DNA of 64,000 nucleotides from Occallatibacter riparius (GTDB lineage: Bacteria > Acidobacteriota > Terriglobia > Terriglobales > Acidobacteriaceae). Made by a program: the position numbers and the translations under genes. Each line of letters begins with the position of its first letter. Positions within the stretch are counted from its first letter, which is position 1. The notes beneath the pieces are model-generated. The model did no database searches. It was not told the origin of the DNA and worked only from the letters and a program-made list of their open reading frames with translations. The stretch is from NCBI RefSeq assembly GCF_025264625.1, contig NZ_CP093313.1, positions 5,766,001-5,830,000 on the forward strand. Direction: 5' to 3'. Shown here piece by piece: positions 53,559 through 61,969 of this stretch.

Positions 53559-54956
53559 ATGAGCAATATTCCATCTCTCCCTCTGGTTCCTGGCGGAGTA
53601 CCGAGCAGTATGCCCAACAAGCACTCGCTGTTTGAGTTGCACAGAACCGACGCGCGCATCACGATCCGATTGGAGAGGGTAGAGGTCGTCTGCGTAGCAG
53701 GCGCCGTGGTGATTGCGGCCGCCAGCCTGGCAACGAAGCTGCTGCCGGGGCTGCGCGGTTCAAGCCTGCGTTGGACCGAAATGCCTCTGGCCTGCGCGGT
53801 GGCCGCCCTGGCATGCAGCGTTGGACTTGCCCTCGCAAGCGAAGAAGGCTCAGCTAAGGCAGCGTGGTCGAGGAGAGCACTGGGACTGCTGACCGCGTTG
53901 GCGGGCTTGGCGGCTGCATTTTGGCCAAAGCTGACGGCAGCCGGGGCACTAAACGCACTCCAGGTAACGCCGAGCCGGTCGATGAGCTTGCTAATCGCCA
54001 TCGCATTCGGTTCATTGGGAATCGTCGTCCTGTGCGCGCATGCGGGAAGAGGATCGCGGGGGTGGATTCCCGACGGGGCATTGTTCGGCGCTGGTTGGGT
54101 GGTGCTGACGCTAGTCATGGGCGCGGCATTCGGCGCCTTGCACACCTTTGGGGACGCTCCACCCGGACAGGTGACGCCCGCAACGACGGCTACCCTGTTG
54201 CTGCTGACATTGGCGGCTGTGGGAAGGCGGGTTGAGTACGGGCGCTGGTCCATATTCATCGGCCGGGGAATCGGCAGCCGCATGGCGCGAGCAATTCTGC
54301 CGATTGTGCTGCTGCTTCCGATGGCACGGGAACTCATGCGCGCACGCATGATGCGGACGCACCTGTTTGCCGCTCACTATGCTTCTGCGATTCTGGCTGC
54401 GACCGGGACCGCCGTTGCCTTGGCCCTCCTGCTCGCCGTTTCCTGGCAGTTCCGGAGGCTGGAGTGGAAGGTCCAGAGTTTGAGCCTGCGCGATGAACTG
54501 ACCGGCCTGTACAACCTGCGCGGATTCCACCTGCTCGCCGAGCAGGGGCTGAGGATGGCTCGCCGTTCGCGCGTGCCTTTCTCGGTCTTGTTTATAGACG
54601 TGGATAATCTGAAGAAGATCAACGACCAGTACGGACACTCGGCGGGATCGGATCTGCTGGTGGAAGCCGCCGGCTTTCTGAAGATGAACTTCAGGGAAAC
54701 GGACATTCTGGGGCGAATCGGTGGCGACGAATTTGCCGTGGCAGGTCAGTTCGGTGTTGAGTTGATCGAACGCGCGGAGGAACGCCTGAAGGCCGGTTCC
54801 AATAACCGCAATGCGGGAGACGGCCCGCCCCTGAGCCTGAGCATTGGACATGTAAGCGCCGACCTGAAAAGAACCGAATCGCTGGAAGACCTTCTGCAGC
54901 GCGCCGATGCTCTGATGTACGAGCGCAAGCGGATGAAAAAGCTGCAGGCTGTCTAG
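53559..54956 (+). CDS. Membrane GGDEF diguanylate cyclase
   Basis: A 465-residue predicted diguanylate cyclase. About eight hydrophobic segments (residues 40-305) form the sensor, with a basic linker RRLEWKVQSLSLRDELTGLY leading into the GGDEF domain. The active site is RIGGDEFAVAGQ; the opening motif RDELTGLYNLRGFHLLAEQG and VLFIDVDNLKKINDQYGHSA are intact. No RxxD inhibitory site is evident. The start at 53559 is followed by another in-frame ATG at 53610, and no strong ribosome site favours either. It ends about 95 bases before the arginine operon operators. Confidence 0.88.
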   Translation: MSNIPSLPLVPGGVPSSMPNKHSLFELHRTDARITIRLERVEVVCVAGAVVIAAASLATKLLPGLRGSSLRWTEMPLACAVAALACSVGLALASEEGSAKAAWSRRALGLLTALAGLAAAFWPKLTAAGALNALQVTPSRSMSLLIAIAFGSLGIVVLCAHAGRGSRGWIPDGALFGAGWVVLTLVMGAAFGALHTFGDAPPGQVTPATTATLLLLTLAAVGRRVEYGRWSIFIGRGIGSRMARAILPIVLLLPMARELMRARMMRTHLFAAHYASAILAATGTAVALALLLAVSWQFRRLEWKVQSLSLRDELTGLYNLRGFHLLAEQGLRMARRSRVPFSVLFIDVDNLKKINDQYGHSAGSDLLVEAAGFLKMNFRETDILGRIGGDEFAVAGQFGVELIERAEERLKAGSNNRNAGDGPPLSLSIGHVSADLKRTESLEDLLQRADALMYERKRMKKLQAV

Positions 54957-55050
54957 GCAGGTACTCACTCGACTCGAAAATCTTCTTCTCTGCCCCTCCC
55001 GCAATCCGGGAAAAGCCCTCCCTCTGGACCAAATCCTGTGGAAATTCCTT

Positions 55051-55084
55051 TGTATAGTTATGCATTGCAATGTATATTTATACA
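55051..55084 (+). promoter_or_regulatory. Tandem ARG-box-like operators over the arginine promoter
   Basis: Two 5-4-5 sites lie in tandem: TGTATAGTTATGCA (55051-55064) and TGTATATTTATACA (55071-55084), 20 bases centre to centre; the second extends to a 7-2-7 inverted repeat, ATGTATATTTATACAT. The pattern fits the ARG box (TGAAT-N4-ATTCA with a shared TG...CA frame) and the two-turn spacing of E. coli operators. A promoter TTGTAT-N17-TATATT (55050-55055, 55073-55078) runs through both sites, so bound ArgR would block it. The start of argR is 57 bases downstream. Confidence 0.7.
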
Positions 55085-55140
55085 TGCGCGGTTCCCACGC
55101 GGGGCCGCGCTTTCGATTTGGGGAGAAAGACGCCGCACCG

Positions 55141-55599
55141 ATGAAGCACCTGCGACACAATGCGATCCGGGAACTGGTGGCTGCCTCGCCGGTGAGCAAC
55201 CAGGACGAGTTGCGGCGGAAGCTGCGCCGGCAGGGATTCGAGGTCACGCAGGCCACCTTGTCACGCGATATTCACGAGATGCGCCTTTCCAAGGGGCCAG
55301 CCGGATACATGCTCCCAAATGGAAATGGGAACGGAGCCGGTGAGATCGAGGATGATGGTCCTCCTTCGGTGGCAGAGGTGCTCGAAAGCTTCGGGATGCG
55401 CGTGCAGCGCGCGATGAACCAGGTGATTATGCGCACGGTGATGGGCGGCGCGCAGCCGGTTGCCGCGGCTCTGGATTATGAGGAGTGGCCCGAGGTAGTT
55501 GGAACCATCGCGGGCGACGATACGGTGCTGGTGATCTGCCAGGATGTGAAGCATGCAACGGAAGTTGAGAACCGGTTGAGGACGATGCTGGAGTCATGA
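55141..55599 (+). CDS. argR: Arginine repressor ArgR
   Basis: ArgR is the hexameric, arginine-binding regulator of arginine biosynthesis. The 152-residue product has the winged-helix part (NQDELRRKLRRQGFEVTQAT with the SR motif in LSRDIHEMRLSK) and the C-terminal arginine-binding/oligomerisation domain (GTIAGDDTVLVI). Heading the operon and preceded by tandem ARG-box-like sites, it very likely regulates itself and the genes behind it. The chosen ATG begins the conserved part; it has no close ribosome site, and the frame is open upstream to 55060, but those residues would fall in the operator. The stop overlaps argC by four bases. Confidence 0.93.
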   Translation: MKHLRHNAIRELVAASPVSNQDELRRKLRRQGFEVTQATLSRDIHEMRLSKGPAGYMLPNGNGNGAGEIEDDGPPSVAEVLESFGMRVQRAMNQVIMRTVMGGAQPVAAALDYEEWPEVVGTIAGDDTVLVICQDVKHATEVENRLRTMLES

Positions 55600-56663
55600 G
55601 CGGATCGGTACAGACGGCGGTAATCGGAGTAACGGGCTATGCGGGCGCTGAGCTTGCGCGCATTCTGCTGCATCATCCGCGGCTGAAGGGCAAGCCGCCG
55701 GTGTTTGCCGGGCGCCTCGATGAGAAGGCGATCGAGCGGGGTGGGATTCCACTAGGTGAGATTCATCCCGAACTCATTGACAGCAAGGGCAGCGGCAATC
55801 TGCGGCAGCAACAGTTCTCGTGGGATCTGCTGACCGACCTGGATGTGCAGGTGCTGTTCCTGGCGACGCCGCACGAGCAGTCGCGCGAGTGGGCTCCCGA
55901 AGCGCTGGAGCGTGGTATGCGCGTGATCGACCTGAGCGGCGCATGGCGGCTGGATGAAGCGGCCAATCGCGCGGTGTATGCGTTTGAAGATGAGGGCTCC
56001 GCTCGGGCCGCGGAGATTCAGCAGCAGGCCGTGTATGGAATGCCGGAGCTTCATCGCAGCGAGATTCGCAAGGCGAAGCTGATTGCAAATCCGGGATGCT
56101 ACTCGACTTCAGTCATTCTGCCGCTGCGGCCGCTCGTAACCGCAGGTTTGCTGGATCTCGATCACGGAATTGTTGCGGACTCGAAGAGTGGCGTAAGCGG
56201 AGCGGGCAAAGCCCCGACCGCGAAGACGCACTTCATGTCCGCAGCGGACAACCTTTCCGCGTATGCAGTGTTCGGGCACAGGCATACCGGGGAGTTGCTG
56301 GAGCAGATCGGGCTGGATGCGGAGCAGATTGTATTCACGCCGCACCTGCTGCCGATTCCACGGGGAATCCTCTCGACCATATATGTGAAGTTCAAGCAAC
56401 CGCAGACGCGCACACAGGTTCTCCATACGTATCGCGACTTTTTTGCCGGGAGCTCGATGGTGCGGATTCACGAGCATGGTTTGCCGCAAATTCAGCACGT
56501 GGTGCGGACGAGCTATTGCGATATCGGAATCCAGCTTTCACACGACGGAAAGCGCGCGGTGATTGTGAGTTGTCTCGACAACCTGCTGAAAGGAGCATCG
56601 TCGCAAGCGGTGCAGAACATGAACGTGATGTACGGCTGGGATGAGGCGGAGGGGCTTGAATGA
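55596..56663 (+). CDS. argC: N-acetyl-gamma-glutamyl-phosphate reductase
   Basis: ArgC reduces N-acetylglutamyl phosphate to the semialdehyde, the third step of arginine synthesis. The 355-residue protein has the nucleotide-binding VIGVTGYAGAELARILL, the catalytic cysteine in LIANPGCYSTSVILPL, SGVSGAGKAPTAKTHF and HRHTGELLEQIG, all typical. It is coupled to argR and argB by ATGA overlaps at both ends. Confidence 0.97.
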   Translation: MSGSVQTAVIGVTGYAGAELARILLHHPRLKGKPPVFAGRLDEKAIERGGIPLGEIHPELIDSKGSGNLRQQQFSWDLLTDLDVQVLFLATPHEQSREWAPEALERGMRVIDLSGAWRLDEAANRAVYAFEDEGSARAAEIQQQAVYGMPELHRSEIRKAKLIANPGCYSTSVILPLRPLVTAGLLDLDHGIVADSKSGVSGAGKAPTAKTHFMSAADNLSAYAVFGHRHTGELLEQIGLDAEQIVFTPHLLPIPRGILSTIYVKFKQPQTRTQVLHTYRDFFAGSSMVRIHEHGLPQIQHVVRTSYCDIGIQLSHDGKRAVIVSCLDNLLKGASSQAVQNMNVMYGWDEAEGLE

Positions 56664-57442
56664 AATTTGTAGTCAAGCTCGGCGGAGCAGGATTGGAGAC
56701 TCCAGTGCTCCTTGAGGGGTCGATGCGCGCAATTGCCGAACTGGTGCGCGACGGCAACCAAGTAGCCGTGGTGCACGGCGGCGGCGTGCAGTTGACGAAG
56801 ACACTCAAAGCGCTCGGCAAGCAAAGCGAATTCATCAACGGCCTGCGCGTAACCGACGCTGAAACGCGTGACACAGCACTCATGGTGCTGGCTGGCAAGG
56901 TGAACAAGAGCCTTGTAGCGGCACTGGGCGCACTGGGTCAGCCGGCGGTTGGAATGTCCGGCGGAGACGGCTTAATCTTCCGCGCGCGCAAGAAGCGCAC
57001 CACGCCGGATCTTGGATACGTCGGCGAGATTGCAGCGAGCGATCCGCGCTGGATCGAGGCAATCTGGAAGCTCGGCGGCGTGCCCGTGCTGTCCTCGATG
57101 GCGCTGGGCTTTGACGGCGAGTACTACAACGTGAATGCCGATGAGATGGCGGCGGCCTGTGCAATCGCGTGCCGCGCGGATGCGCTGGTGTTCCTGACCG
57201 ATGTGCCCGGCGTGCGCGGCAACGATGGCGAAGTGATGCGCTGGCTGTCCATCGACCAGATTGCGGAGATGGCAAAGAGCGCGATCATTTCCGGCGGCAT
57301 GCTGCCCAAGCTCGGGGCATGCCGCGAAGCGCTTCTGAACGGCGTGAAGCGCGTGAGGATCTTGCCGGCTGAGGCTGCCGGATTTCTTCCCGATCTGTGC
57401 AGTGCTCGCGTAGCGCACGGCACAGAAGTGATGGTGGCTTGA
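56660..57442 (+). CDS. argB: Acetylglutamate kinase
   Basis: ArgB phosphorylates N-acetylglutamate. The 260-residue enzyme starts directly with MKFVVKLGGAGLETPVLLEG and shows VAVVHGGGVQLTKTL, VGMSGGDGLIFRARK, NVNADEMAAACAIACRADAL and LTDVPGVRG. It lacks the extra N-terminal helix of arginine-inhibited kinases and has the E. coli-like length, so it is probably not feedback-inhibited; control would then rest on ArgA and ArgR. ATGA overlap with argC. Confidence 0.96.
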   Translation: MKFVVKLGGAGLETPVLLEGSMRAIAELVRDGNQVAVVHGGGVQLTKTLKALGKQSEFINGLRVTDAETRDTALMVLAGKVNKSLVAALGALGQPAVGMSGGDGLIFRARKKRTTPDLGYVGEIAASDPRWIEAIWKLGGVPVLSSMALGFDGEYYNVNADEMAAACAIACRADALVFLTDVPGVRGNDGEVMRWLSIDQIAEMAKSAIISGGMLPKLGACREALLNGVKRVRILPAEAAGFLPDLCSARVAHGTEVMVA

Positions 57443-57452
57443 GGAGATCAAA

Positions 57453-58718
57453 TTGACAAGGCTGGACCAGATTCGCGCCGCCGAGGCAAAGCTGCTGCTG
57501 CACACCTACGATCGCAACCCAATCCTGTTCGAGCGCGGTGAAGGTGCGTACCTGATTGACGAGAACGGTGCCAAATACCTCGACCTGCTTAGCGGCATTG
57601 GCGTAAATGCGCTGGGTTATGCGCATCCCGCGATCGAGAAGGCAATTGTGGAGCAGAGCCGCAAGCTCATCCACGTTTCCAACCTCTTCTATCACGAGGG
57701 GCAGGCGGAACTTGCGCAGCGTCTGGCGGATCGCACCGGCATGGACCGAGTGTTCTTTGCGAACACCGGCACCGAGGCGTGGGAAGGCGCACTGAAGCTG
57801 GCGCGCGCCCATGCGGGGCTGCTGCGTAGCGAAGGCAAGCAGATCAGCACGAAGTTCCTGGCGATGGAGCAGAGCTTCCACGGGCGTACATTCGGATCGG
57901 TATCAACAACGCACAAGGCGAAGTATCGGGAGCCGTTCGGGCCGGTTGTGCCGGGCGTGGAATTCGTTCGATTCAATGACATCGCGGATCTGCAGGCGAA
58001 GTTTTCAAGCGACGTGTGCGCCATCCTCGTCGAAGCCATTCAGGGCGAGGGCGGCGTTCGCCCCATCTCGCAGGAGTTCTTTGCAGAAGCTCGGAAGCTG
58101 GCTGACTCGACCGGAGCGCTGCTGATGGTCGATGAAATCCAAGCGGGCATGGGACGCACGGGCAAGTGGTGCGCTTACCAGCAGTACGGAATACAACCGG
58201 ATGTAACAACGCTGGCGAAGCCGCTTGCGGGCGGCATTCCCCTAGGCGCAATCTGCTGCACCGAAGAAGCCGCGCGTGCCATCCACGCGGGCATGCACGG
58301 CACGACTTTTGGCGGCGGCCCTCTGGCGTGCGCTGTGGCCATTGCGGTAATCGACACGCTGGAGAAGGATCGCCTGCTCGCACATGCGGCGGAGCTGGGC
58401 GACTATTTCATGGACCAGCTGCGCGGCCTCGCAAAGAAGCACGAAGCCATCATCGATGTGAGAGGCAAGGGTCTCATGATTGGCGCGGAGTTGGATTCGG
58501 CTGACTTGGCGAAGCTGACCGTGGCAGAGATGCTGAAGCGCCACATCGTCATCAATTGCACGAGCGACACGACACTACGCTTCCTGCCGCCATACATTCT
58601 GGACCGCACGCAGGTGGATACGGCCATCGCCGCGCTTGACGAGATTTTCACAGAACATGCAGCCGCGTTTGCCGGCGCGCACAATTCACAGGCCGCAGGA
58701 GGACAGAAACGTGGCTAG
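57453..58718 (+). CDS. argD: Acetylornithine aminotransferase
   Basis: ArgD transfers the amino group from glutamate to N-acetylglutamate semialdehyde, giving N-acetylornithine. The 421-residue protein is a class III PLP aminotransferase: NTGTEAWEGALKLARAHAG, SFHGRTFGSVSTTHKAKY, LMVDEIQAGMGRTGKW, and the cofactor lysine in TLAKPLAGGIPLGAI. The start codon is TTG with GAGGAG six bases ahead, overlapping the argB stop region. Its end overlaps argF by eight bases. Related enzymes can also use succinylornithine or lysine precursors, but the context settles the role. Confidence 0.95.
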   Translation: MTRLDQIRAAEAKLLLHTYDRNPILFERGEGAYLIDENGAKYLDLLSGIGVNALGYAHPAIEKAIVEQSRKLIHVSNLFYHEGQAELAQRLADRTGMDRVFFANTGTEAWEGALKLARAHAGLLRSEGKQISTKFLAMEQSFHGRTFGSVSTTHKAKYREPFGPVVPGVEFVRFNDIADLQAKFSSDVCAILVEAIQGEGGVRPISQEFFAEARKLADSTGALLMVDEIQAGMGRTGKWCAYQQYGIQPDVTTLAKPLAGGIPLGAICCTEEAARAIHAGMHGTTFGGGPLACAVAIAVIDTLEKDRLLAHAAELGDYFMDQLRGLAKKHEAIIDVRGKGLMIGAELDSADLAKLTVAEMLKRHIVINCTSDTTLRFLPPYILDRTQVDTAIAALDEIFTEHAAAFAGAHNSQAAGGQKRG

Positions 58719-59742
58719 CAGAGTAATGCTTTTGAGAAAGGAACCCGAAGTGCCAGTGCACCACGATTCCGACATTTTGAATGCCGCAGCACGTCTCGCC
58801 GGCGAAGACCTTTGTTCCATCGGCGATCTGTCGAGCGCCGAAGTGCGCGCGATCCTGAAGCTGGGTCACGAAGTGAAGCGCAATCCGCGTGAGTATCGCC
58901 GCGCCCTCGATGCAAAGCAGATGGTGCTGATGTTCGAGAAGGCCAGCCTGCGCACGCGGCTGAGCTTCGAGACCGGCATCAACACCATGGGCGGCAATGC
59001 CATCTTCGTAGACTGCACCAATTCGCCGCTGGGCGAGCGTGAGTCGATCGCCGATGTGGCACGCAACGTGGAGCGCTGGGTCGACGTGATTGTCCTGCGT
59101 ACCTATGCGCACGACACCATCACGGAGATGGCGGCGAACTCGCGCGTGCCCGTGATCAATGCGTTGTCCGACTTCGAGCACCCCTGCCAGGCTCTGGCAG
59201 ACTTCATGACCCTCGAAGAACATTTCGGTTCTGTCACCGGGCTGAACTTCACATACGTGGGCGACGGCAATAACGTCTGCCACTCGCTGATGCTGACGGG
59301 CGCTCAGCTTGGCGCGAACGTGACGATTGCGACTCCCCGCGGCTATTCGCCGGACATCGAGATCGTGACCAAGGCGCGCGACATTGCCGCTGAGAACGGC
59401 TGTGAGGTGCGTCTGCTGCAGGATCCGCATGCGGCCGTTGAAGGTGCTGATGCGGTCTACACCGACGTGTGCGTGAGTATGGGGTTCGAGCACGAGTCGA
59501 CCAAGCGTGCGCCCATCTTCAGGCCCTTCCAGGTGAACGAGACGCTGATGGCGAAGGCCAATGGGAATGCGGTTTTCATGCATTGCCTGCCGGCGCGGCG
59601 TAATGCCGAAGTGACAGATGCTGTCCTAGATGGGCCGCAGTCGATCGTGTTTGACCAGGCGGAGAATCGCATGCACGCGCAGAAGGCACTGCTGCTGCTG
59701 TTGCTGGGCGGGCTGGCCAACGTGGACGCGTTCAACGGATAG
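58711..59742 (+). CDS. argF: Ornithine carbamoyltransferase
   Basis: ArgF makes citrulline from ornithine and carbamoyl phosphate. The 343-residue enzyme has EKASLRTRLSFETG for carbamoyl phosphate, ALSDFEHPCQALADFMT, DVCVSMGFEHE and the ornithine-side MHCLPARRNAEVTD. The GTG at 58711 was chosen because AGGAGG stands eight bases ahead and inside the argD end; an ATG a little further (58726) is possible. Nothing points to the acetyl- or succinylornithine variants, though these cannot be excluded by eye. A terminator-like hairpin follows, and then an inserted ORF separates it from argH. Confidence 0.95.
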   Translation: MASRVMLLRKEPEVPVHHDSDILNAAARLAGEDLCSIGDLSSAEVRAILKLGHEVKRNPREYRRALDAKQMVLMFEKASLRTRLSFETGINTMGGNAIFVDCTNSPLGERESIADVARNVERWVDVIVLRTYAHDTITEMAANSRVPVINALSDFEHPCQALADFMTLEEHFGSVTGLNFTYVGDGNNVCHSLMLTGAQLGANVTIATPRGYSPDIEIVTKARDIAAENGCEVRLLQDPHAAVEGADAVYTDVCVSMGFEHESTKRAPIFRPFQVNETLMAKANGNAVFMHCLPARRNAEVTDAVLDGPQSIVFDQAENRMHAQKALLLLLLGGLANVDAFNG

Positions 59743-59766
59743 ACGAGGTTTTCCTTTAGCTTCTTG

Positions 59767-59792
59767 CCAGCCGCTGGAGATCCGGCGGCTGG
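59767..59792 (+). terminator. Terminator-like hairpin after argF
   Basis: CCAGCCGC and GCGGCTGG pair over eight bases around a ten-base interior that can itself pair (GGA-GA-TCC), followed by ACTTTTGATC. It lies 24 bases after the argF stop and would reduce transcription into the inserted ORF and argH. Confidence 0.65.
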
Positions 59793-59875
59793 ACTTTTGA
59801 TCGTGCTGATCGTCGAATCATTGTGCACTGGGCTGAAGTGGGCCAGAGGAGTTGGTCAGAAGTTGACATCGAACG

Positions 59876-59906
59876 AACAAAAATCCGGGAAGATGTGGTC
59901 GGGACG
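59876..59906 (+). repeat. 31-base direct repeat, copy 1 (start of inserted ORF)
   Basis: Identical to 60537-60567 except for one base (A at 59881, C at 60542). The last 25 bases, AATCCGGGAAGATGTGGTCG plus GGACG, match without change. This copy contains the ATG of the inserted ORF at 59893. Confidence 0.9.
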
Positions 59907-60534
59907 GTTCCTCTGCCTGTTCCTATTGCTTGCGGCAACTCTGACTTCTCCCTCCACCGGTCAATCTGTTCAGACGGCCGCCGGCGCAGCTGGCTTCTGC
60001 TTTCATGCATCCGGAGTTAACCTGCCCATCGGAAAATTCCTACTAATCCGCAAAGGCGACCAATTCGGCGCACTTCGAATTACTCAAATTACGCCTAGGA
60101 CGCAATCGAAACCAACCGCAGGCGAATGGTTGGGCTCAGTTGAGTATGAGAGCTATTTCATTTTGAAGCCCTCCGATTCCTTCTCGAATCTGGCTAATCG
60201 AAAGCATTCAGGAGAGCTTCGGTTTGGCCGAATGAAGGGCTTCGGCTTCCACTACAGCTGGCAATCCGGCAATCAAGAGGCAGTGGTAGGACCTTGGAAA
60301 TTTCGCTTCTTCGACCAGGACGGGATGTTTATGACTGCCGTTGATTTCTGGAACGGAGTTGATCACGATTCGGGTCTAGAATTCGCGCCGACAAACATCA
60401 CTGAAGTGAATCAACTCAATCCTCGCGAAAGGGAGTTGCACTGGTATCCCTACGACAGAGACAGAGACATTCAATGTCCAGTACAAGCCTTTGGCAAACA
60501 GAATCCATCGACAATTTCGAGCACTCATGACTGA
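59893..60534 (+). CDS. Secreted hypothetical protein inserted between argF and argH
   Basis: A 213-residue protein of no recognised family, with a signal peptide MWSGRFLCLFLLLAATLTSP and a mature part containing FLLIRKGDQFGALRITQITP, SVEYESYFILKPSD, FGFHYSWQSGNQEAVVGPWK and RERELHWYPYDRDRD. Its first six residues, MWSGRF, are those near the ArgH N-terminus and are encoded by the 31-base repeat. Base composition differs: 29 of 60 G+C at 60061-60120 against 39 of 60 in argH at 61021-61080. The stop overlaps argH (ATGACTGA), so the two are translationally coupled. It looks like acquired DNA that took over the 5' end of argH; no transposase or inverted ends are visible. Confidence 0.7.
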   Translation: MWSGRFLCLFLLLAATLTSPSTGQSVQTAAGAAGFCFHASGVNLPIGKFLLIRKGDQFGALRITQITPRTQSKPTAGEWLGSVEYESYFILKPSDSFSNLANRKHSGELRFGRMKGFGFHYSWQSGNQEAVVGPWKFRFFDQDGMFMTAVDFWNGVDHDSGLEFAPTNITEVNQLNPRERELHWYPYDRDRDIQCPVQAFGKQNPSTISSTHD

Positions 60535-61969
60535 TCAACAACAATCCGGGAAGATGTGGTCGGGACGCTTTCGTGAGCCGCTTGATGCCGAGTTCGAACA
60601 GTGGCAGCGGTCGATCGTGTTTGACTGGCGGCTGCTGGAAGAGGAAGTCGCGGCCAGCAAGGCGCATGCGTCCGCGCTGTGTGCAGCCGGCATCATCACA
60701 GAGAGTGAAAGAGCGGAGCTCCGCGCAGCACTGGATGCGATTGCTGGCGATTTCGCGACCGATGCGGGCAAGGCCAAGGTGCGAGATCACGCCATAGCCG
60801 AGGACATTCACCACTACGTTGAGTTGTCGCTGGTGGAACGCGTGGGCTCGCTCGGGCGCAAGCTGCACACAGGACGCAGTCGCAATGAGCAGATTGCCAC
60901 GGACCTGCGGCTGTATGTGCGCAAGCAGGTCGGGCTGGTCGTCGAAGGGATCGCGGCATGGGCGGGCGCGCTGATTGAGCTGGCGCATGCGGCCGGTGAC
61001 GCGGTGATGCCGAGCTATACGCATCTGCAGCGTGCCGAGCCTGTGCTGGTGGCCCATTGGCTGCTGGCGTACACCGAGATGCTTCTGCGCGATGCGGGGC
61101 GGCTGCGCGACTGCGCAGATCGCCTGAATTACTGTCCGCTAGGATCGGGCGCGATTGCTGGCGCGACTCTGGCTCTGGACCGCACGATTGCAGCTCGCGA
61201 GTTGAATTTCACGGCGCCCACCGCGAACTCCATGGATGCGACCAGCGATCGTGATTTCGTACTTGAGTATCTGCAGGCCTTGACGTTTGTTGGGCTGCAT
61301 GCAAGTCGCTTCGCTGAAGAGATCACGCTGTTTGCGACGGCGGAGTTCGGATTCGTGAATCTGCCCGAAGCGTTTTCGACTGGATCGAGCGCGATGCCGC
61401 AGAAGAAAAATCCCGATTTGACCGAGCTGTTGCGCGCGAAAGTCGGACGCATTCACGGTGCCGCCGAAGCGGTCACGCTGCAAATCAAGGGATTACCTCT
61501 CGCCTACAATAAGGACATGCAGGAGACCCAGGAGCCCGCGTTTGCAGTGGATTTTGTTCCGCAAATGCTGCGACTCGTCGCGCGCTTCACGGCCGCATTG
61601 GAGTTCAACTTCGACCGCATGAACGCTGCGGCCCAGACGGGCTACCTCAACGCCATGGCTGCTGCGACGTACCTGGTGCATAAGGGAATCCCCTTCCGCA
61701 CGGCACACGAGAAGATCGGCAATGCGGTGCGCTACGCGCTGGAGAAGGGCGTGGAACTCGGCGAATTGCCGTTGAATGAACTCAAGCAGTTCGGCGAAGA
61801 GTTTGAAGCTGACTTCTCTAACGAGATCAACCTGAGCGCTACGCTCGATTGCCACGATGTGATAGGCGGGACAGCGCGGAAGCGTGTTTGCGAGGCTCTC
61901 GAAGCTGCGCGGAAGGGTGTTGCAGCGCTATCGGAATCCGCAGAGGAGGCCGTTCATGCTGGTGCGTAA
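60527..61969 (+). CDS. argH: Argininosuccinate lyase
   Basis: ArgH splits argininosuccinate to arginine and fumarate. The 480-residue protein has QSGKMWSGRFREPLDAEFEQ, TGRSRNEQIATDLRLYVR, SYTHLQRAEPVLVAHWLLAY, MDATSDRDFVLEYLQALTF and the fumarase/aspartase signature GSSAMPQKKNPD. The start at 60527 is inside the end of the inserted ORF; a weak GAG lies about nine bases upstream. The genuine gene seems intact; its 5' 31 bases are repeated 661 bases upstream. argG, needed for its substrate, is not in the window. Confidence 0.96.
   Translation: MTDQQQSGKMWSGRFREPLDAEFEQWQRSIVFDWRLLEEEVAASKAHASALCAAGIITESERAELRAALDAIAGDFATDAGKAKVRDHAIAEDIHHYVELSLVERVGSLGRKLHTGRSRNEQIATDLRLYVRKQVGLVVEGIAAWAGALIELAHAAGDAVMPSYTHLQRAEPVLVAHWLLAYTEMLLRDAGRLRDCADRLNYCPLGSGAIAGATLALDRTIAARELNFTAPTANSMDATSDRDFVLEYLQALTFVGLHASRFAEEITLFATAEFGFVNLPEAFSTGSSAMPQKKNPDLTELLRAKVGRIHGAAEAVTLQIKGLPLAYNKDMQETQEPAFAVDFVPQMLRLVARFTAALEFNFDRMNAAAQTGYLNAMAAATYLVHKGIPFRTAHEKIGNAVRYALEKGVELGELPLNELKQFGEEFEADFSNEINLSATLDCHDVIGGTARKRVCEALEAARKGVAALSESAEEAVHAGA
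60537..60567 (+). repeat. 31-base direct repeat, copy 2 (argH N-terminus)
   Basis: Codons 4-14 of argH. Pairs with copy 1 at 59876-59906. In argH the encoded residues (QQQSGKMWSGRF) are part of the normal N-terminal sequence, so this copy is the ancestral one. Confidence 0.9.

Noticed and set aside
59876..60567. Insertion sequence between argF and argH
   Set aside because: There is no transposase and no terminal inverted repeats; the direct repeat is longer than usual target duplications and is part of argH coding sequence.
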